Assembly (NCBI GenBank): GCA_022578965.1
Contig: MU400517.1
Span: 310,001-374,000, forward strand
Reading direction: 5' to 3'
Length of the DNA: 64,000 bases
DNA from: Xylaria sp. FL1777
Lineage: Eukaryota; Ascomycota; Sordariomycetes; Xylariales; Xylariaceae
Part shown: in pieces, positions 1 through 12,333 of the stretch
Layout of the letters: the number at the start of each line of letters is the position of its first letter
Position numbering within the stretch: position 1 is the first letter of the stretch
The notes under the pieces: generated by a model
What the model saw: the letters and a program-made list of their open reading frames with translations, nothing else
What the model was told of the DNA's origin: nothing
Database searches by the model: none
Position numbers and translations under genes: made by a program

Positions 1-3000
1 TCAGCAAACTTCCGAGATACTATCCGTAGGTCTAAACTACGACAATATGCACAATATCGCAAATGTCACCGTGATATTGCACGTGTGGTCAAGACTATCT
101 ATAGGCTGCGGACTCTCGCTCTCAATTACCCACCGTATCATCATTCATTATCACTTACTCAAAGATTATTACCATTACTCCTTACTCTTATCCATTATCA
201 CTGTTATTAATAATAATAATACGTCCAACGTGACATGCAAATTCTTGTCCGTACTAGACACCCGTACTCGTTCCCTTCACCGTACATTAGATCACACTGA
301 CATGAGCCAAGGAATTCGGGATTCGGCCGCAGGAACGTACAGCTGTGCAAGAAAATTTTAAGAGATTTTTCAAATTATAGAAACGAAGAAAAGACAAGCT
401 GGATGCGCATGACCAACGGATTTCTCGGCTTATTTCGGTTTATTAGGTGCCAGCTAAAGGCTCTTGTCCCACAGGTCTCTCAGACCTACACTACACCATA
501 CTTACATGACACACACGTGTACAGTTGTTTGACGTTCGACAATCAAACTTACCTGAAATGAGCTACACTAACAAGTTCCTAAGCGAAAGCTGATGGCGCT
601 GTCAAATCGAACCCAATCCCATCTAGGGAATGTACTTAAGTAGATAGCTCACTAAGTGGGGCGTAACTAGGGTTTGACCCATGAAGGATCCGTATGTAGA
701 AGCCTTCTAGAAGCCTTCCATGCAGCCGCCACACGAGCATCCATCATCCATCTCCACCAATTATTATTATTATTATTATTATTTTTTTTTTTTGCTCAAG
801 CTACTACTGCGCACACTACGCATAGTCGTTTGGACCCCTGCCATGTCAACCCTCCAGATCCTCCTGCCTGCAATAGTGTAGGCATACATACTTACATCTA
901 AGTCTACTGAGTATAACTATATCAATAATGATGGATTCTATTATAGTTCGAAAATCAAATGCATTTCTTGTTAGTGTACGTACCTCGTCCTCTTAGTTGG
1001 GCCTTGGCGTACTTTTGCTCACTTTTTTCTTTTCCGCCATGGACTTTCCCCTTCAAGCAAGAGAGCCCGTCAGCAAGCATGTTAACAAGAAAAGGACCGC
1101 AACGTTGCCGTAACCATCGCGGGTCCGCAAACCAAACAGTTAGAACAGGGATCGAGGGAGAAAGAAAAGAAAGCTAAGGCAGATGAAGACTGTTGAGGCT
1201 CCTCAGCATTCACCCCACTTACTAATACATACCTCCTTACGCATATGCGTACCCGAGGGACCTACCTAATTATCCCTAGCCACAGCCTTGTTGCGCCCGA
1301 ATTCCAGGAGGACGGAAAAGAGCAAATCCCTCATACTTGGAGAGGATCCTCATAGAAGACTTCCTGTCTTGGTTTTCCCTCCCTTCTGCACATCTGAGTG
1401 AACAGCCCACATTTTAAACAAACGCCAGAAGCGATAGCGGAGCACATGCACGTAACACATTTTACATTTCACATTTCACATTTCTCGCGCTACCTCCAGC
1501 ATCCCGACAATATTGTGTTGCCGAAGCAGCCGTTTCAGCAGGAGATTAGCAATATGGTGGTATCCAAGGCTACTTCGCGTGACGGCTACATATCGGAGAC
1601 ATACAGTATATTGGTACCGTGATTGTATGTGGCTCATCAAATGAAATGAAAACGACACAAATAGAAGACTTCATCACATGTTTCCGAACCGGCCAATTTC
1701 GGCACGTTCTGACGTTGTGGTTCTGACATTTTGTTGCGTTGGACACGGTTAATCGGCCGAACTCATAATGTAAGGGCGTCTTCATCCCAATCGTTCCCGC
1801 GTCGTCAGTCAGAACCAGCCCATCGAGGCTTGGGACAGACCGGATGCTCTCCCGGTCCCCGCTGCGGGAGACGCCTCGTCTGCCTTACACTATCTGTACG
1901 CCTGTGCAGTATAGTGGCATAAGGCGTATACTTCAATATGGGTCTTTTCTATTATAGCCAAACTGTCGGACCCGTCACCATCCGTTCATTTATCAGCGGG
2001 TTGTTATTACTTACCGGCACGCTTTGCACGTTCTTGCTCTAGCCCTCGCTTTCCGGAATACCGTACCGGTCGGTATTGCTACGAAGGCTAATTATCTAGT
2101 TACACATGGGTAAACAGCAGACCAGCAGTTGATGTGTTGTCCATCATACGAGCAAACCGAGACAACAAGATGAGACAAAGTGAGTCCTCATGACCTAGAC
2201 ACAATGTTTCAACCGCACTAAACCGGGCAAGATAATCTCCGTTTCTCTCGCCCTTTCTTCATCTAACTACTCAGTGTATATATTTACGCGGATGCAGGTG
2301 GTACTGCGTATAATTCACCTTACATCCCCTCACGAAACTTGCATATCACGGCATGCTGATCTCCCGTCGACGAATAATGGTGTCAAGAAATATGTCAGAA
2401 AACGTGGCAGCGTTAGGTGAATGCTACGTGCCAAGCTCTAAAGACACAGAGAGCAACCTACCCACCCGCGGAGCGCGGACCAGAGTTGGCCCTTGCATAA
2501 CAGTTATATATAAATGAGTAATTGCTGACGCTCGACCTGTCACGTCCAAGTACGGCTTCGTGTTTGTTACATGGGTATATATTTGTTCGGTAGATATACG
2601 TAGTAAGTCTCCAAGCATGTGATAGAACAAACTACGCTGGTGAGATTGGGTTACGGCGCAGTACGCACAGACACAGCTTCACGTGGTCGGTGAAGAGGTA
2701 AATCCTTGGCGAAGATCTTGAGTAGTAGTAGGACTCTAGGCGAGGATGCGAGAGTGCGTTGAATCTTTCTAAACTAGCTTGTGAGGTGCCGTGGTATCGA
2801 GCAGAATTGGCATGAAAGTGCAACTATACTCACTTACATAAAACACACACTACACCTTAAGTACGTAAGAAGTGCCAACGATCTGTGTGAGTCTAGACCA
2901 CAACACATTAAGCACAGGACTGCAGATACTAAATAAAGACAATGTAAGGCATGATACCAAGTTTCGGTGTAAAGTATCTTCAACCTCGCATTGCTTTTTC

Positions 3001-4816
3001 CCCCTCCCTTGTGCTTACCTTCTACCGGATAGTCACCATGATGTAGCTACCGGAGAACCAGTCTCATGTTCCCGCGGAAATTCACATGGACTAGGCACCG
3101 GTACCACATTGAATCCCACCCACGTAGTATATATCTCATTCGCCCAACCAGGCAATGAACAATCGAGTAAAAGTAAGACGCTATAATGCAAAGCTAGCTG
3201 CTGACAAGTTGATTACGCCGGTAAGGGAAACAAGGCAGCCGCGGGGAAGTAGATCCGTCTACCAATGGACAAGGAGGTAGAATACTTACTTAGTCTTGGA
3301 ATCCAACGCCGCTATATCGTCACCGAAACCAACAACTTCAACGATAGAAAGTGTAGTTAGTGTAGGTACCTGGATAAGAAGAACCCAGCTTTTCCCGCTC
3401 TTCGGCGGTACGCGAGTCTAGCATGAACAAAAACAACGAAGCATTAGCCGGATCTAGCAAAGTCGACGGAAAATGCTAAATAATCCCCGGAGTAGTTAGT
3501 TGGTTAGTTAGCCATCTAGTATGGTTCATGACAAAAAACGCCACTGTGCCGTCATCTAAATGCTAGCAGTGGTAATAAGTAGACAGGTAGGAAAGTAGAC
3601 AGATGACTTTCGCCGACGGAGGCCGGATTAATAAATCCTGGCCTCGAGTCTGTAACAATACTTTCTCCTCGGTCTCTGTCTCGGCGTTTGGCCAAGTACA
3701 CTAGTCCGGGTACTTATGTATGAAGAACAGAACAGAGAATAGAGGGCTAGAGAGGTCATGGTAAAACACAAATGGCATTCACTGCACGGAAGATCCCCTG
3801 TATCTCAGAGAGAGAAAAAAAGAAAACAAAAGAAAAGAATAGCATCCCATCCTATCCCATCTTTCCATGATTTCTCGATCCAACGTAAGACGCCAATGAT
3901 TAGCGGCTAGGGAGCTCTAACCTACATATGTAGTTAGCAGTAGTGAAGTTGATGAAAAACAAAAAAAAGTGCCTGCCTACAGCTCCGGCCTAGCGCCACT
4001 TGACACTCACTAAAGCAGTAGGTATCTCGACAAGAAGTTTCGTGCATAAGGAGTCTTACAGCAAGCAGTAGCATACATACAACATCCCGTGCTACTAGAT
4101 GCACCCTCAAGCCCCCTTTTTTTCTCAAAAAGCAATATGTCGAGATAAGGTGACAAGCTGACATGATGACAGCAAGAGAAGAGAAGATAGTATCTACCTA
4201 GAGGCGGAAACGAACAAGTAAACCAGTTGGGCAAAAAGACGTCTAGGCCAATTGCATGCAGTTCATTCATTATAGCCTACCTGTCTTACATATGTAGTTC
4301 ACACGATATACCTCTCGTTAAGACTTTGATTGCAACCTTAATCCTAATCGCAAGCTGTTACAAGACACATGCAAAATGCGGCATAAAAAACAAGTAAATA
4401 GGTAGAGAATGTGACAAATAGATCACTATTGATTTCTAGTAGAGCTTGAAATTCTTCAACATGCTTGCACTTTCCGTCACAGACGGGAAGTGATTCAATT
4501 CCCAAGATTTCTCGCTTAAATGACAGACACTCAGTGTGCCACCCGTATCTGAACGCCTGCTGCTCTAGGTGGTGTAGGCAGTGTAGGTAAGTCCGTAGCT
4601 AGCTAACTATCTTTCTTCTCTCCCTCTCCACCAGGACGCGCACGCCAGGACGGTCATGTCCTTTTATGACATATCTATCATCATCACCGCATATTTCTAC
4701 TTCGTACTTTCGTGGTTCGTTCGCATCTTGTCCGATCCTTCGATCCCACAAGTGTGTGATAGTCACGACAAGGAGACATTCCCACGAACCAAACGATCCA
4801 ATAAGCCAACTTGAAC
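1..4816. other. 4.8 kb without a recognisable gene
   Basis: The open frames here are all short (at most 104 codons) and none looks like a known protein family; composition shifts from AT-rich to mixed with no long coding stretch. Short simple repeats and many 'tacttac / tagttag' words are the only structure I can see. It may hold the 3' region of cap2 and regulatory sequence of an upstream gene outside the window. I cannot exclude a non-coding RNA. Confidence 0.6.
761..793. repeat. (ATT)n / poly-T microsatellite
   Basis: About seven TTA/ATT units run into twelve T residues. It is an ordinary simple-sequence tract. Confidence 0.85.
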
Positions 4817-6011
4817 TTATCGCCTCATGCTCCCAATAATATCCTTATGTGCCTCTCGGTCTCTGGCCGACTCACTGAGGCTTCCTACGCTCCTCAGATC
4901 GCCCACGACGTCCCTAGCCTTCCCGAAATACACCTCCTGCAAGAGATTCCGCATCTTAAGCTCCATGTCCTCGACGAGCTTTCCGATGTTGGCGATCTGC
5001 TGCTCGTCGCTCTCGGCCGGCAGCTCGATCTCGATCTGCCTCGTCATGTTGCCGGAGAGGTCCATCTCGCCGAGAGAGCTCGAGTTCGTCGCGAGCGAGA
5101 GTATCACCGTGGACGTCAGGTTATACTGCGTGAACCTCGCCCGATCGATGGCCTCGAAAACGTGAATCGAGTCCCAGGTCCCTTCACTACTTGTCCCGGG
5201 CGTAGCCACTGCAACCAGCCGACCATTTAGCCTAGAACTCTATCCATCCATCAATCCATCCCCCTATGAAAGAGAGAGGGAGACAGGAGAAAACTCACCC
5301 TTCTTCAACAGCACGACGCCGGCAAATCCATCGTCCAAGTTCCAGAAATACACACTGCTGACGCCACCCTCGTAGTACAGCTCCCTGTAGACGTCGAAGG
5401 CCTCGTTGGCCCTGATCTCCATGCGCCGGACCTTCTCGCTGGGCAAGCCGGCGGCGTTACTCTGGTCGTCGCCGCCACCGCTGCTTTCCGGGGCGTCCTG
5501 CAGCGGGGGGTCGAACTCGTTGCTCCATGGCGACCGGTAGCTGTCGCCGTCGCGGTTGTAGTCGCAGAGCAGGTAGTCTCGTCCGGACTGGCGACAGCGG
5601 CGCACGGTGAGCGGCTGGTCGACGGATGAGAGGAGGTCCTCGGTGAGGTCGGGCGCAAGTGAGATCAGCGCGTTGAGGTGTGCCGAGGTGTGTTTTGGGT
5701 TCAGGCGGCGGAGGAGGTCGCTGGATGGGAGAGCATCGGGTTAGTTAGCTCGTCCGGCCTTGTGGGAGGTGTGTCTACGTTTATATGGACTCGCAGATGA
5801 AAGTTGAAGAGTGTGAATATATATAGGCTGTAGATAAAGACCACCGGATCATCACAACCACTCATGGGAGCTAGCAGATCTCTCTAGTAGACTGAATACT
5901 AAACAAGTAGACTCTGGGAGATGAGAGAGGAGGAGGTGGAGGAGGTGGAGGAGGTGGAGGGGTATGCATATATACATACAGTGCCGAGTCGAAAGGATCG
6001 ACAGCCGCCAT
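4817..6011 (-). CDS. cap2: F-actin-capping protein subunit beta
   Basis: Beta subunit of the CapZ heterodimer, which caps actin-filament barbed ends in the cytoplasm with the alpha subunit. Three exons: 6011-5980 (starts [11 protein letters not shown]), 5720-5299 and 5208-4817, joined at GT/AG sites (donors GTATGT and GTGAGT, acceptors CCAG and GCAG). They give 281 aa, the usual length for the family. Family-typical stretches are [19 protein letters not shown] near the N-terminus, [37 protein letters not shown], then [13 protein letters not shown] and an LTSTVILSL segment. The small first exon is required to complete the conserved N-terminus; without it the frame has no suitable ATG. The first intron (259 bp) carries a GGAGGTGGA repeat. 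A housekeeping gene with no sign of damage. Confidence 0.95.
5932..5960. repeat. GGAGGTGGA tandem repeat in cap2 intron 1
   Basis: Three copies of a nine-base unit lie just inside the first intron of cap2. On the coding strand this gives a pyrimidine-rich CTCCACCTC tract. Confidence 0.8.
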
Positions 6012-7007
6012 GGTGAAGGGTGGCTGATTCCGAAGGTGGGTGCAGATCTGAGTATGGATTCGCTCAATGCAGTGTAATGGTCAAGTTGAGCCGGACGTAT
6101 GTTGTTTTCTGAAGGCCTGGTAAATACATGTACTGAATGAAGATGATGCAGCATGGTGGGGTTTCAATTAGGCGTAAGGTGTTTGGTCGGAAAGTGGGGC
6201 TGCTGCCAGGTAGGTAGGATGGCCAACAAGGGGGGCAGAAGTTGCTCTTGTAGAGGGAACATGTCAAAATGTACTACGTATAAATATAGAGAAAGTACTA
6301 GCTATAGAATAATTGTTCACTAGAGGAATAGATATTAACAATCTAGAGGTTTATTTCTAAATATATATGTCGTTTTGGTCGCAATTGCGTTGCCAACCTA
6401 CGCAGTAGACTTGGACTTACTTCAGTAAGCCTAGTCCTTTGCTTGTCATGGTTAACTTCAGCGAGCACGTCGCAACGCTAGAAGAGCCAATGTAAGTAGG
6501 TATTCTGTGATAATGCCACGCCGCGCAATGCAACAGCTACTCAGCTATCTCACCATAAGACAAGAAGATGTATGTGAGTGCACATCTGCCTATAAAACAT
6601 AATTCTGAGGGGGCTGTAAACGAGATCTAGCCCCCTCCCAACACATCTCCACTTCTCAGCTAAAGATCGAGCTCCGATGTCACTTATCCAATGGTGCAGT
6701 GACATCCACCACCCCTAAAACACACAGCCAACACTTCTTGAGCACCCGATGCTATGATGCTTCGCAGATTGTCGTTCGACTGCCTAAAACTTATATCCCA
6801 CACCAACTTCGGTAGACGCACATTGGGAACATAGGAAACTAATCTCCCCGCAGCTAAAATGCAAGGTATCATCGTTCCGGAACGCCAGTTCAAAATAAAT
6901 ACCGTAGATGTAAAACCTAAAAGTTGAAGACACGAGACGAGTTGTCTACCCGGCAGAGGAATCAACACCTTGGACTTTCCCTCTGAGCTGGGGACAAGCA
7001 ACGCCTC
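6012..7007. other. Spacer between the BAH-PHD gene and cap2
   Basis: Holds the promoter of cap2 and the 3' end of the BAH-PHD gene. A 105-codon minus frame at 6684-7001 follows the BAH-PHD stop, but its composition and lack of any motif make it look accidental. I see nothing else. Confidence 0.6.
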
Positions 7008-8440
7008 TCAATGGATGTCGGCGCCGCAGAGGAGGCAACGGAGGGGCTCAGTCCATGATTTCTCGCCGCCTGTGACGCTCTCACGGAGATCCTGGATCTC
7101 CACTACAGGGGGTGATGTGTCTTTGATGATGGCGGAAAACAGGCCCTCGTACGGTTTGGTATTGACTACCTCGATTATTTCGGACTTGCGAGGGCGTCCT
7201 TTACGTTTCGACTCCGCGCCCGTAACAACTGTTAGGGTGCGATTCTCGGCATTTGTCGACGGCCCGGCGCCCTCAACATCTGCGAGCTTGATGGTTTGTT
7301 GATCCTCCGGCTTGACATCGATGGACTGCTGAGCGGTCTGGGCCGCTCCTGACTCGCTGGGGCTAAGTGGGCGCTGTCCGCCCTCCGGTTCTTCTGCCTT
7401 CACGCGGGCTGGTTTATGAGGTTTGTCGGTTCCTAGTCGCGAAAAGGTTTTCGTCAGGGCCTCATGAATTAGGCAGTCATCGTGTAACCACTTCCTGCAC
7501 TCTATATTGGTGCAGTTTATCAATTGCTTGTCAGGGTTTTCGGGCCGGTTGCATTTGCATCGTGGTAATGCAGACTGTTGTTTTGTTAGAGTCTTGTCAA
7601 TCTTTGATCTCGACGAGGGTCCCATCTTACCGAAAGCTCCATACTACGGACATCAAACGCCTGACGCCAATACAGGGCCTGTTGCACCTCGTCCTCGTTC
7701 GTTTCATCCCATTGGTTCACCGTAGCTTGCGCCGTGACGCTGACAACGTTGATGACATCCACTGCGGAAATGTTAGTGTGCCTCCTTGGTGCGGTATGAT
7801 TCACGGACCACACATACTGTGATTAGAGGCAATCAACTCGTTCTGGCCATGATATACCTGTCGCCCTTGAATAGACTTCTTCCCCTCCTGGGTGCCGTGG
7901 GGCAACTCGTCAGGCCAGTACATCCAATATACACGGGCATAAACATGGTGCTCGTCACTCGCGCGGATCTCAAGGATTCTAGCTACCCAATCATCGTCTG
8001 ACTTTTGCCTGGATGGTCGTGGCTCGCCGGGGTTCTTCTGGCGCTCAATCGTTGAACTGTTCGCGACAAAAATGAATCCTTCGCTATAGTACTTGACCCC
8101 ATTTACTAGAAAAGGCTTGTCAGTTGGGGCGCGGTAACCGGAGGCATGCCGATGATGTCTACGTACGGACAAAGCTATTGTACCGAGTCATATCCATCCA
8201 TTTCTGGTGGGGGTGGACCTGGTAATATCGATCCATAGTATTGTTGGGATCCTTGAACTTGCCCATGGGAGAGAAGGGGGAAGCCTGAAGGGGTATCTTG
8301 GGGACTGGCTGGTCTTCGGACTCCTGTCGTCTGCGCTTCGCCTTTTTATCCTGTGTGCTAGGATCAGGGTGGGTCACCGTGAAGGGACATTCGGCCTGCG
8401 TGTCCTCATCGGGTCGGGGGCGTTTGCGAGAGGTCGCCAT
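7008..8440 (-). CDS. BAH-PHD chromatin reader, EPR-1-like
   Basis: Likely nuclear reader of repressive histone marks. Four exons: 8440-8167, 8105-7818, 7761-7631 and 7574-7008, giving 419 aa; the last intron is 56 bp with a CTAAC branch site. Residues 1-90 are a basic, low-complexity tail (RKRPRP, KKAKRRR). A BAH domain spans about 92-205 (NGVKYYSEGFIFVANSS, DDWVARILEIR, aromatic VYWMYWPDELP, NELIASNHMDVINV). Zinc ligands of a PHD finger follow: C237, C239, C252, C257, H262, C265, then only at the C-terminus C411 and C414. About 145 disordered residues (AT-hook-like KRKGRPRK) therefore sit inside the finger. Neurospora EPR-1 has the same BAH-PHD pair and binds H3K27me3; I infer a similar role. 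Start ATG at 8440 is chosen over an upstream in-frame non-ATG extension. Confidence 0.85.
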
Positions 8441-10130
8441 CGTGAGCGGGGACAGAAAGAGGAAAAGCTTGCTAAGACGTCGAAACTGGCTATGAGACGG
8501 GGGGCTAAGATGGAGGAGCAATGCGACAGATGGCGGTTAACGATATATAAGAAATAAAATGGGAAACAAGATCAGACAACGTGGAGACAGAAGAGACAAG
8601 ATGCTAGGCTAACTAAAGTAGATCCTTTTCGACTGTGCGTTGCGTTGCGTTGCGTTCGTGGCGGCGGCGGCGTCGGCGTCGTCTCCCTCTCCGGCGCACA
8701 ATGGGATATCAAGGGCCAAGCAGCCACAGCTCGTCGCACAACCGCCGGCCAGTGCCGATGACGTCGCGTGTCGGTGCGCTCTATTACGCTGGCCCAATGT
8801 TGAATTGAGTTTGAAGCTTCGGGGTGGATGAAGCTTCGTGGGTGAGGGAGGGAGAGGGCGGCAGGAGGTGGGAGACGGACGTGTTTGCGAAAAGAGGCAA
8901 AATGGCACAGCACCTACTTACTAAGTAGGTATGGGAGCTAACCACCTGCACCTAGGTACTTGGGTACAGAGGTAGGTCCCCAGCATCAGAAATATAATTG
9001 GCCTGCCGTTCACTTATTAAGGTGGCGGGGGAATGAGTCTTGGGGGGAAAGCGCGGCTTCTTGTTCCCATGTCCCATGTCCCATGTCCCGCCCCGTACTG
9101 TACCTGTCTAGTACTTTATACGTACTCGGTATAACCTATCCCTTGGATCCTCAATGCCTATTCCAGCCAGTACCGTCGAATCCAGCAGCCAGCCTTGGCT
9201 CTTGGCACGCTTAATTACCCACACTCTCTCCTTACTTCTTACTTGCCTAGGCCCGAGTGGACGCACTAAGGTAATGTAACACTTTTGCAACACCGTATTG
9301 GCTGGTTCTCTCGTCCAATGGATGGCAAGAACAGTTGGGGTTATTAAGAGTTGCACTAATTAATTGTGATTTCACTCAGTTGAGTCGTTAGGAAAATGAT
9401 CTTTTTTGCAAAGTTGTTGTTTGGCTTAAATGCGAACAGAATGCAAAAGTGTTGTTCTATCAAGCATAATCCTATCTACGATACATTTCATCTCGAGGCA
9501 TTCGTTGGTAGATATTCAAGGTTATTACATAATGATATAGGTACGTGGTGATAGACTTGTGGCATGCCGTTGGTTACACCATTTGCCATATATCTGAGTG
9601 CAGATCCGCAACAGGATCTCGTTGTTGGACAGCCCTGCGGCCGAACAAGAAGATTGCTAGGAAGATTTTACTTCACAACGTACCTTTAAAAATGGTGAAG
9701 ATAGCTTGGCTTTATGGGTTATCGAATAGAGCTTTATGATGTGAATATTCTCTCGTACGCAGAGCATACATAGAAGAGGACATTCTTTCAGCCGTACTAC
9801 TCGTACCGCTGCTTATTCCGTCTTATGCGAACGAACACGACAATTATTCTCAGAGGTCTTGGATATGGATAAAATACTGGAATTAGAGGCACAAATACCA
9901 ATTGTATGTACCGTTGGTCTGCTCATTCTCACTGGTATCTATCGTCAATATTACTAACAACGGGAAAGCCGGCACGGCGGCCATATTAATCCCTCCTCGA
10001 TTGCCACCAGTCGCATGCTGTTAAAACCGGCCCTGGTTCTTCAGTCAAAGAATAGCCAACGCCATCGCTATGCAGAATCGAAGCAAAAACAAGAAAACCT
10101 CACTGCCCCTATTCACGAGTCAAGGAAGCG
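8441..10130. other. Spacer between Atg22-like gene and BAH-PHD gene
   Basis: Holds the promoter of the BAH-PHD gene, with a GC-rich segment (8640-8880, including GGC/GTC triplet runs) followed by AT-rich sequence. Minus-strand frames at 8572-8913 are low-complexity shadows. No gene seen. Confidence 0.6.
9066..9089. repeat. (CCCATGT)3 short tandem repeat
   Basis: Three exact seven-base units followed by CCC. No associated feature. Confidence 0.85.
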
Positions 10131-12333
10131 TCAAGAAATCCTTCCCTCTTCATCTCCTTCGTAAGCGGCTAGCATCCCTTGACGTTCTTCCCCGTTAATC
10201 CGGCTACCGTTGGTGATGCCTTCGTCACTTTTGAAGCCTTCGATTACCTCTGAGAGCTTCTCCCCTTCCGATTTACCGCGCTCGACGTTGATGAAGTAAA
10301 TGATTGGAGCAGGAAGTCCGACCAGTAATGCCAAAAACCAGAACGCTGGCCGAATTTCGCCATAGGCGTCAATGATGGCACCTACGATGACAGGCCCAAA
10401 GATGCTAGATCCCTTGTCTGTAATGGCGTACAGAGCGTAAAACGCGGCCTCAGACCCTGGGGGGATGAGTTCACCAAAAAGGGATCGACAGTATGAGCTA
10501 AGACCTCCCAAGACCAGGCCGTAGACTGCAGCCAAGGGATACATTTCCCACGGCTGCTGAAGACCAAACACTCCCCATTTCTGAACGAATGGCAAGTAGC
10601 CCAGTAATCCATAGATGGGAATCACCTCGAAAAGCGCAATACACCCAAGGATGGTCTGATGGGGTTTGAGGTTGAAATGTGTAGAGATAAATGACCAACT
10701 CAAGGCGCCGATGACGCCGGTTGAAGTAGAGATGACGTTGATTAACCCCAACGCCCAGGGCTTCATGCCGAGTTGGGTCTTGGCGAAGAGAATAGCGGTG
10801 GACGAGGTCGTCGCGATTGCGTCGGAGAGAAGGAACCAGCTAGCTAAGAACAGAACAATATCGAGGAGACGCCGAGCAAGCATAACCGTGCGAAACAAAT
10901 TCTTCCAAGAGAAGGCGATGTAAGATACCCACGCTTTTGACCCCTGATGACCAGTTACCGCCAGAGGAGGGCCGGGTCGAGGTCTCAACCACATAGCCGC
11001 GGGTATCGTGAAGACGGCCCACCATGATCCAATGAACAACAACACAACGCGCTGTGACCATGTGGAGCTCCCCAGGGCAACAAGCAACATGATAGAAACA
11101 CACTGAACAAACAGCGCGGCGCTATAGCCGATACCGATGCCCTTCGCCGATATTTCGGTTGATAGCTTGAGCTCGATGGAGGTAAGTTCTTCGTGGGTGG
11201 GAACGCGCCGTAAATTATAATATTCTGAGTTAGCATCACTCGGCCGGAGCAAGGCGGTTGTAGAACTGGCAAGTGGATGTTCCGTGAGGGTAGGCGACGT
11301 CGCGAGAGACTGGGAATCGGGCACCGGCTCCTCATTCCCGTCCTCGATCGGGAATCCCGAGGCTGATTCTTGAACGAGAGGATGGTGGCGAACGAGAAGA
11401 GGCAGGAAGGAGTTTAGCAGGACAAAAGAGGCTCCAAAGGAGGTGTTGGATATGATGGCGAGAAGGGCGCCGAGCAGATAGATCTCCTTGAAGATGAAGA
11501 TGTAGCACATGACGCAGAGGCTGCCCGTCCAAGCAAATATGAGCAGGAGACGTTTTCGGTAATTTCCATGGTCGGCGGCACAACTGATGCTGACTACCAG
11601 CAGCGCTTGTAGGAGCACGCTTATACTGAACGTGTACATGGCAAAGCTCGCGGTGTTGATGTCGACTCCCAAAAGAGAGACAATGCACTGGCTCTCGTGG
11701 GCGCCGCGGTGTTTCTGCGTACTGTCGCCACATGGTGTCGTACGATCAGAGAGAAGAACGCCATTTTCTCTAGCTAAACTCTCCAAGAGGATGGGTATAA
11801 AGGAAGCTTTCGCAACGTCTGTCAGCTTCTGGGAGACGGAAATATCCTCGTCAAGGACATCGGGGACGGTTACAGCTAGACGAACTCGGGATCACTACTT
11901 ACAGATGGCTGCACATAACATTAGCGACAATCGTCCTATATAGCAGGCAGTTTAACGGATATGAGAAGATGACGAACTTACCGCAGATCACATAGGTTTC
12001 GGCGGCAAAGGAATACATATACCAGCCAGACAGCTCTTTGGTGCTGGTAGGACGGGTATCCTCACCAGGATAGCGCTGATGGGATGGTGAGGAATCACCG
12101 GTGTCGATGCTCGGGCGTGGACTCATCCTCAAAGACTCGGCCGTGGTGGTGGATCGCTCATCGTCGGCTTCGAATGAGGAAGAATGCGAACGGACCGAGT
12201 ACTTGGAAGCGATGGACTGAACCGAGAGCAGGCGAGGGTTTGGTGGCGGACGCTGGAGCTGGAGCTGCTGCTGCTGGAGCTGCTGCTGGAGCTGCTGCTG
12301 GTGCTGTTCCTGCTGCTCATGCCGAGGAACCAT
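10131..12333 (-). CDS. Atg22-like vacuolar amino-acid effluxer
   Basis: Multi-pass permease of the Atg22 subgroup of the major facilitator fold, which in yeast exports amino acids from the vacuole after autophagic breakdown. Two exons: 12333-11982 and 11818-10131 (donor GTAAGT, acceptor GACAG), 679 aa. Residues 1-40 are glutamine-rich, residues 40-95 serine-rich; then the family start of helix 1, [18 protein letters not shown], continues across the intron into [20 protein letters not shown]. Later signatures are [39 protein letters not shown], and a cytoplasmic loop at about 245-330. The last helices carry [18 protein letters not shown] and [17 protein letters not shown], typical of Atg22. 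Some fungi carry several Atg22 paralogues, so I give no numbered symbol. Confidence 0.9.
12252..12319 (-). repeat. CTG/CAG-type repeat coding for poly-glutamine
   Basis: Imperfect CAG/CTC triplets on the minus strand encode the Gln-rich N-terminus ([16 protein letters not shown]) of the Atg22-like protein. Likely length-variable between strains. Confidence 0.85.

Noticed and set aside
6684..7001. 105-codon minus-strand frame directly after the BAH-PHD stop, as a possible extra exon.
   Set aside because: No motif, and the PHD finger already closes with its last CxxC before the stop at 7008.
8572..8913. Overlapping minus-strand frames of about 100 codons in the BAH-PHD promoter.
   Set aside because: Low-complexity Pro/Ser/Ala/His composition from GC-rich triplet runs; nothing resembles a protein family.
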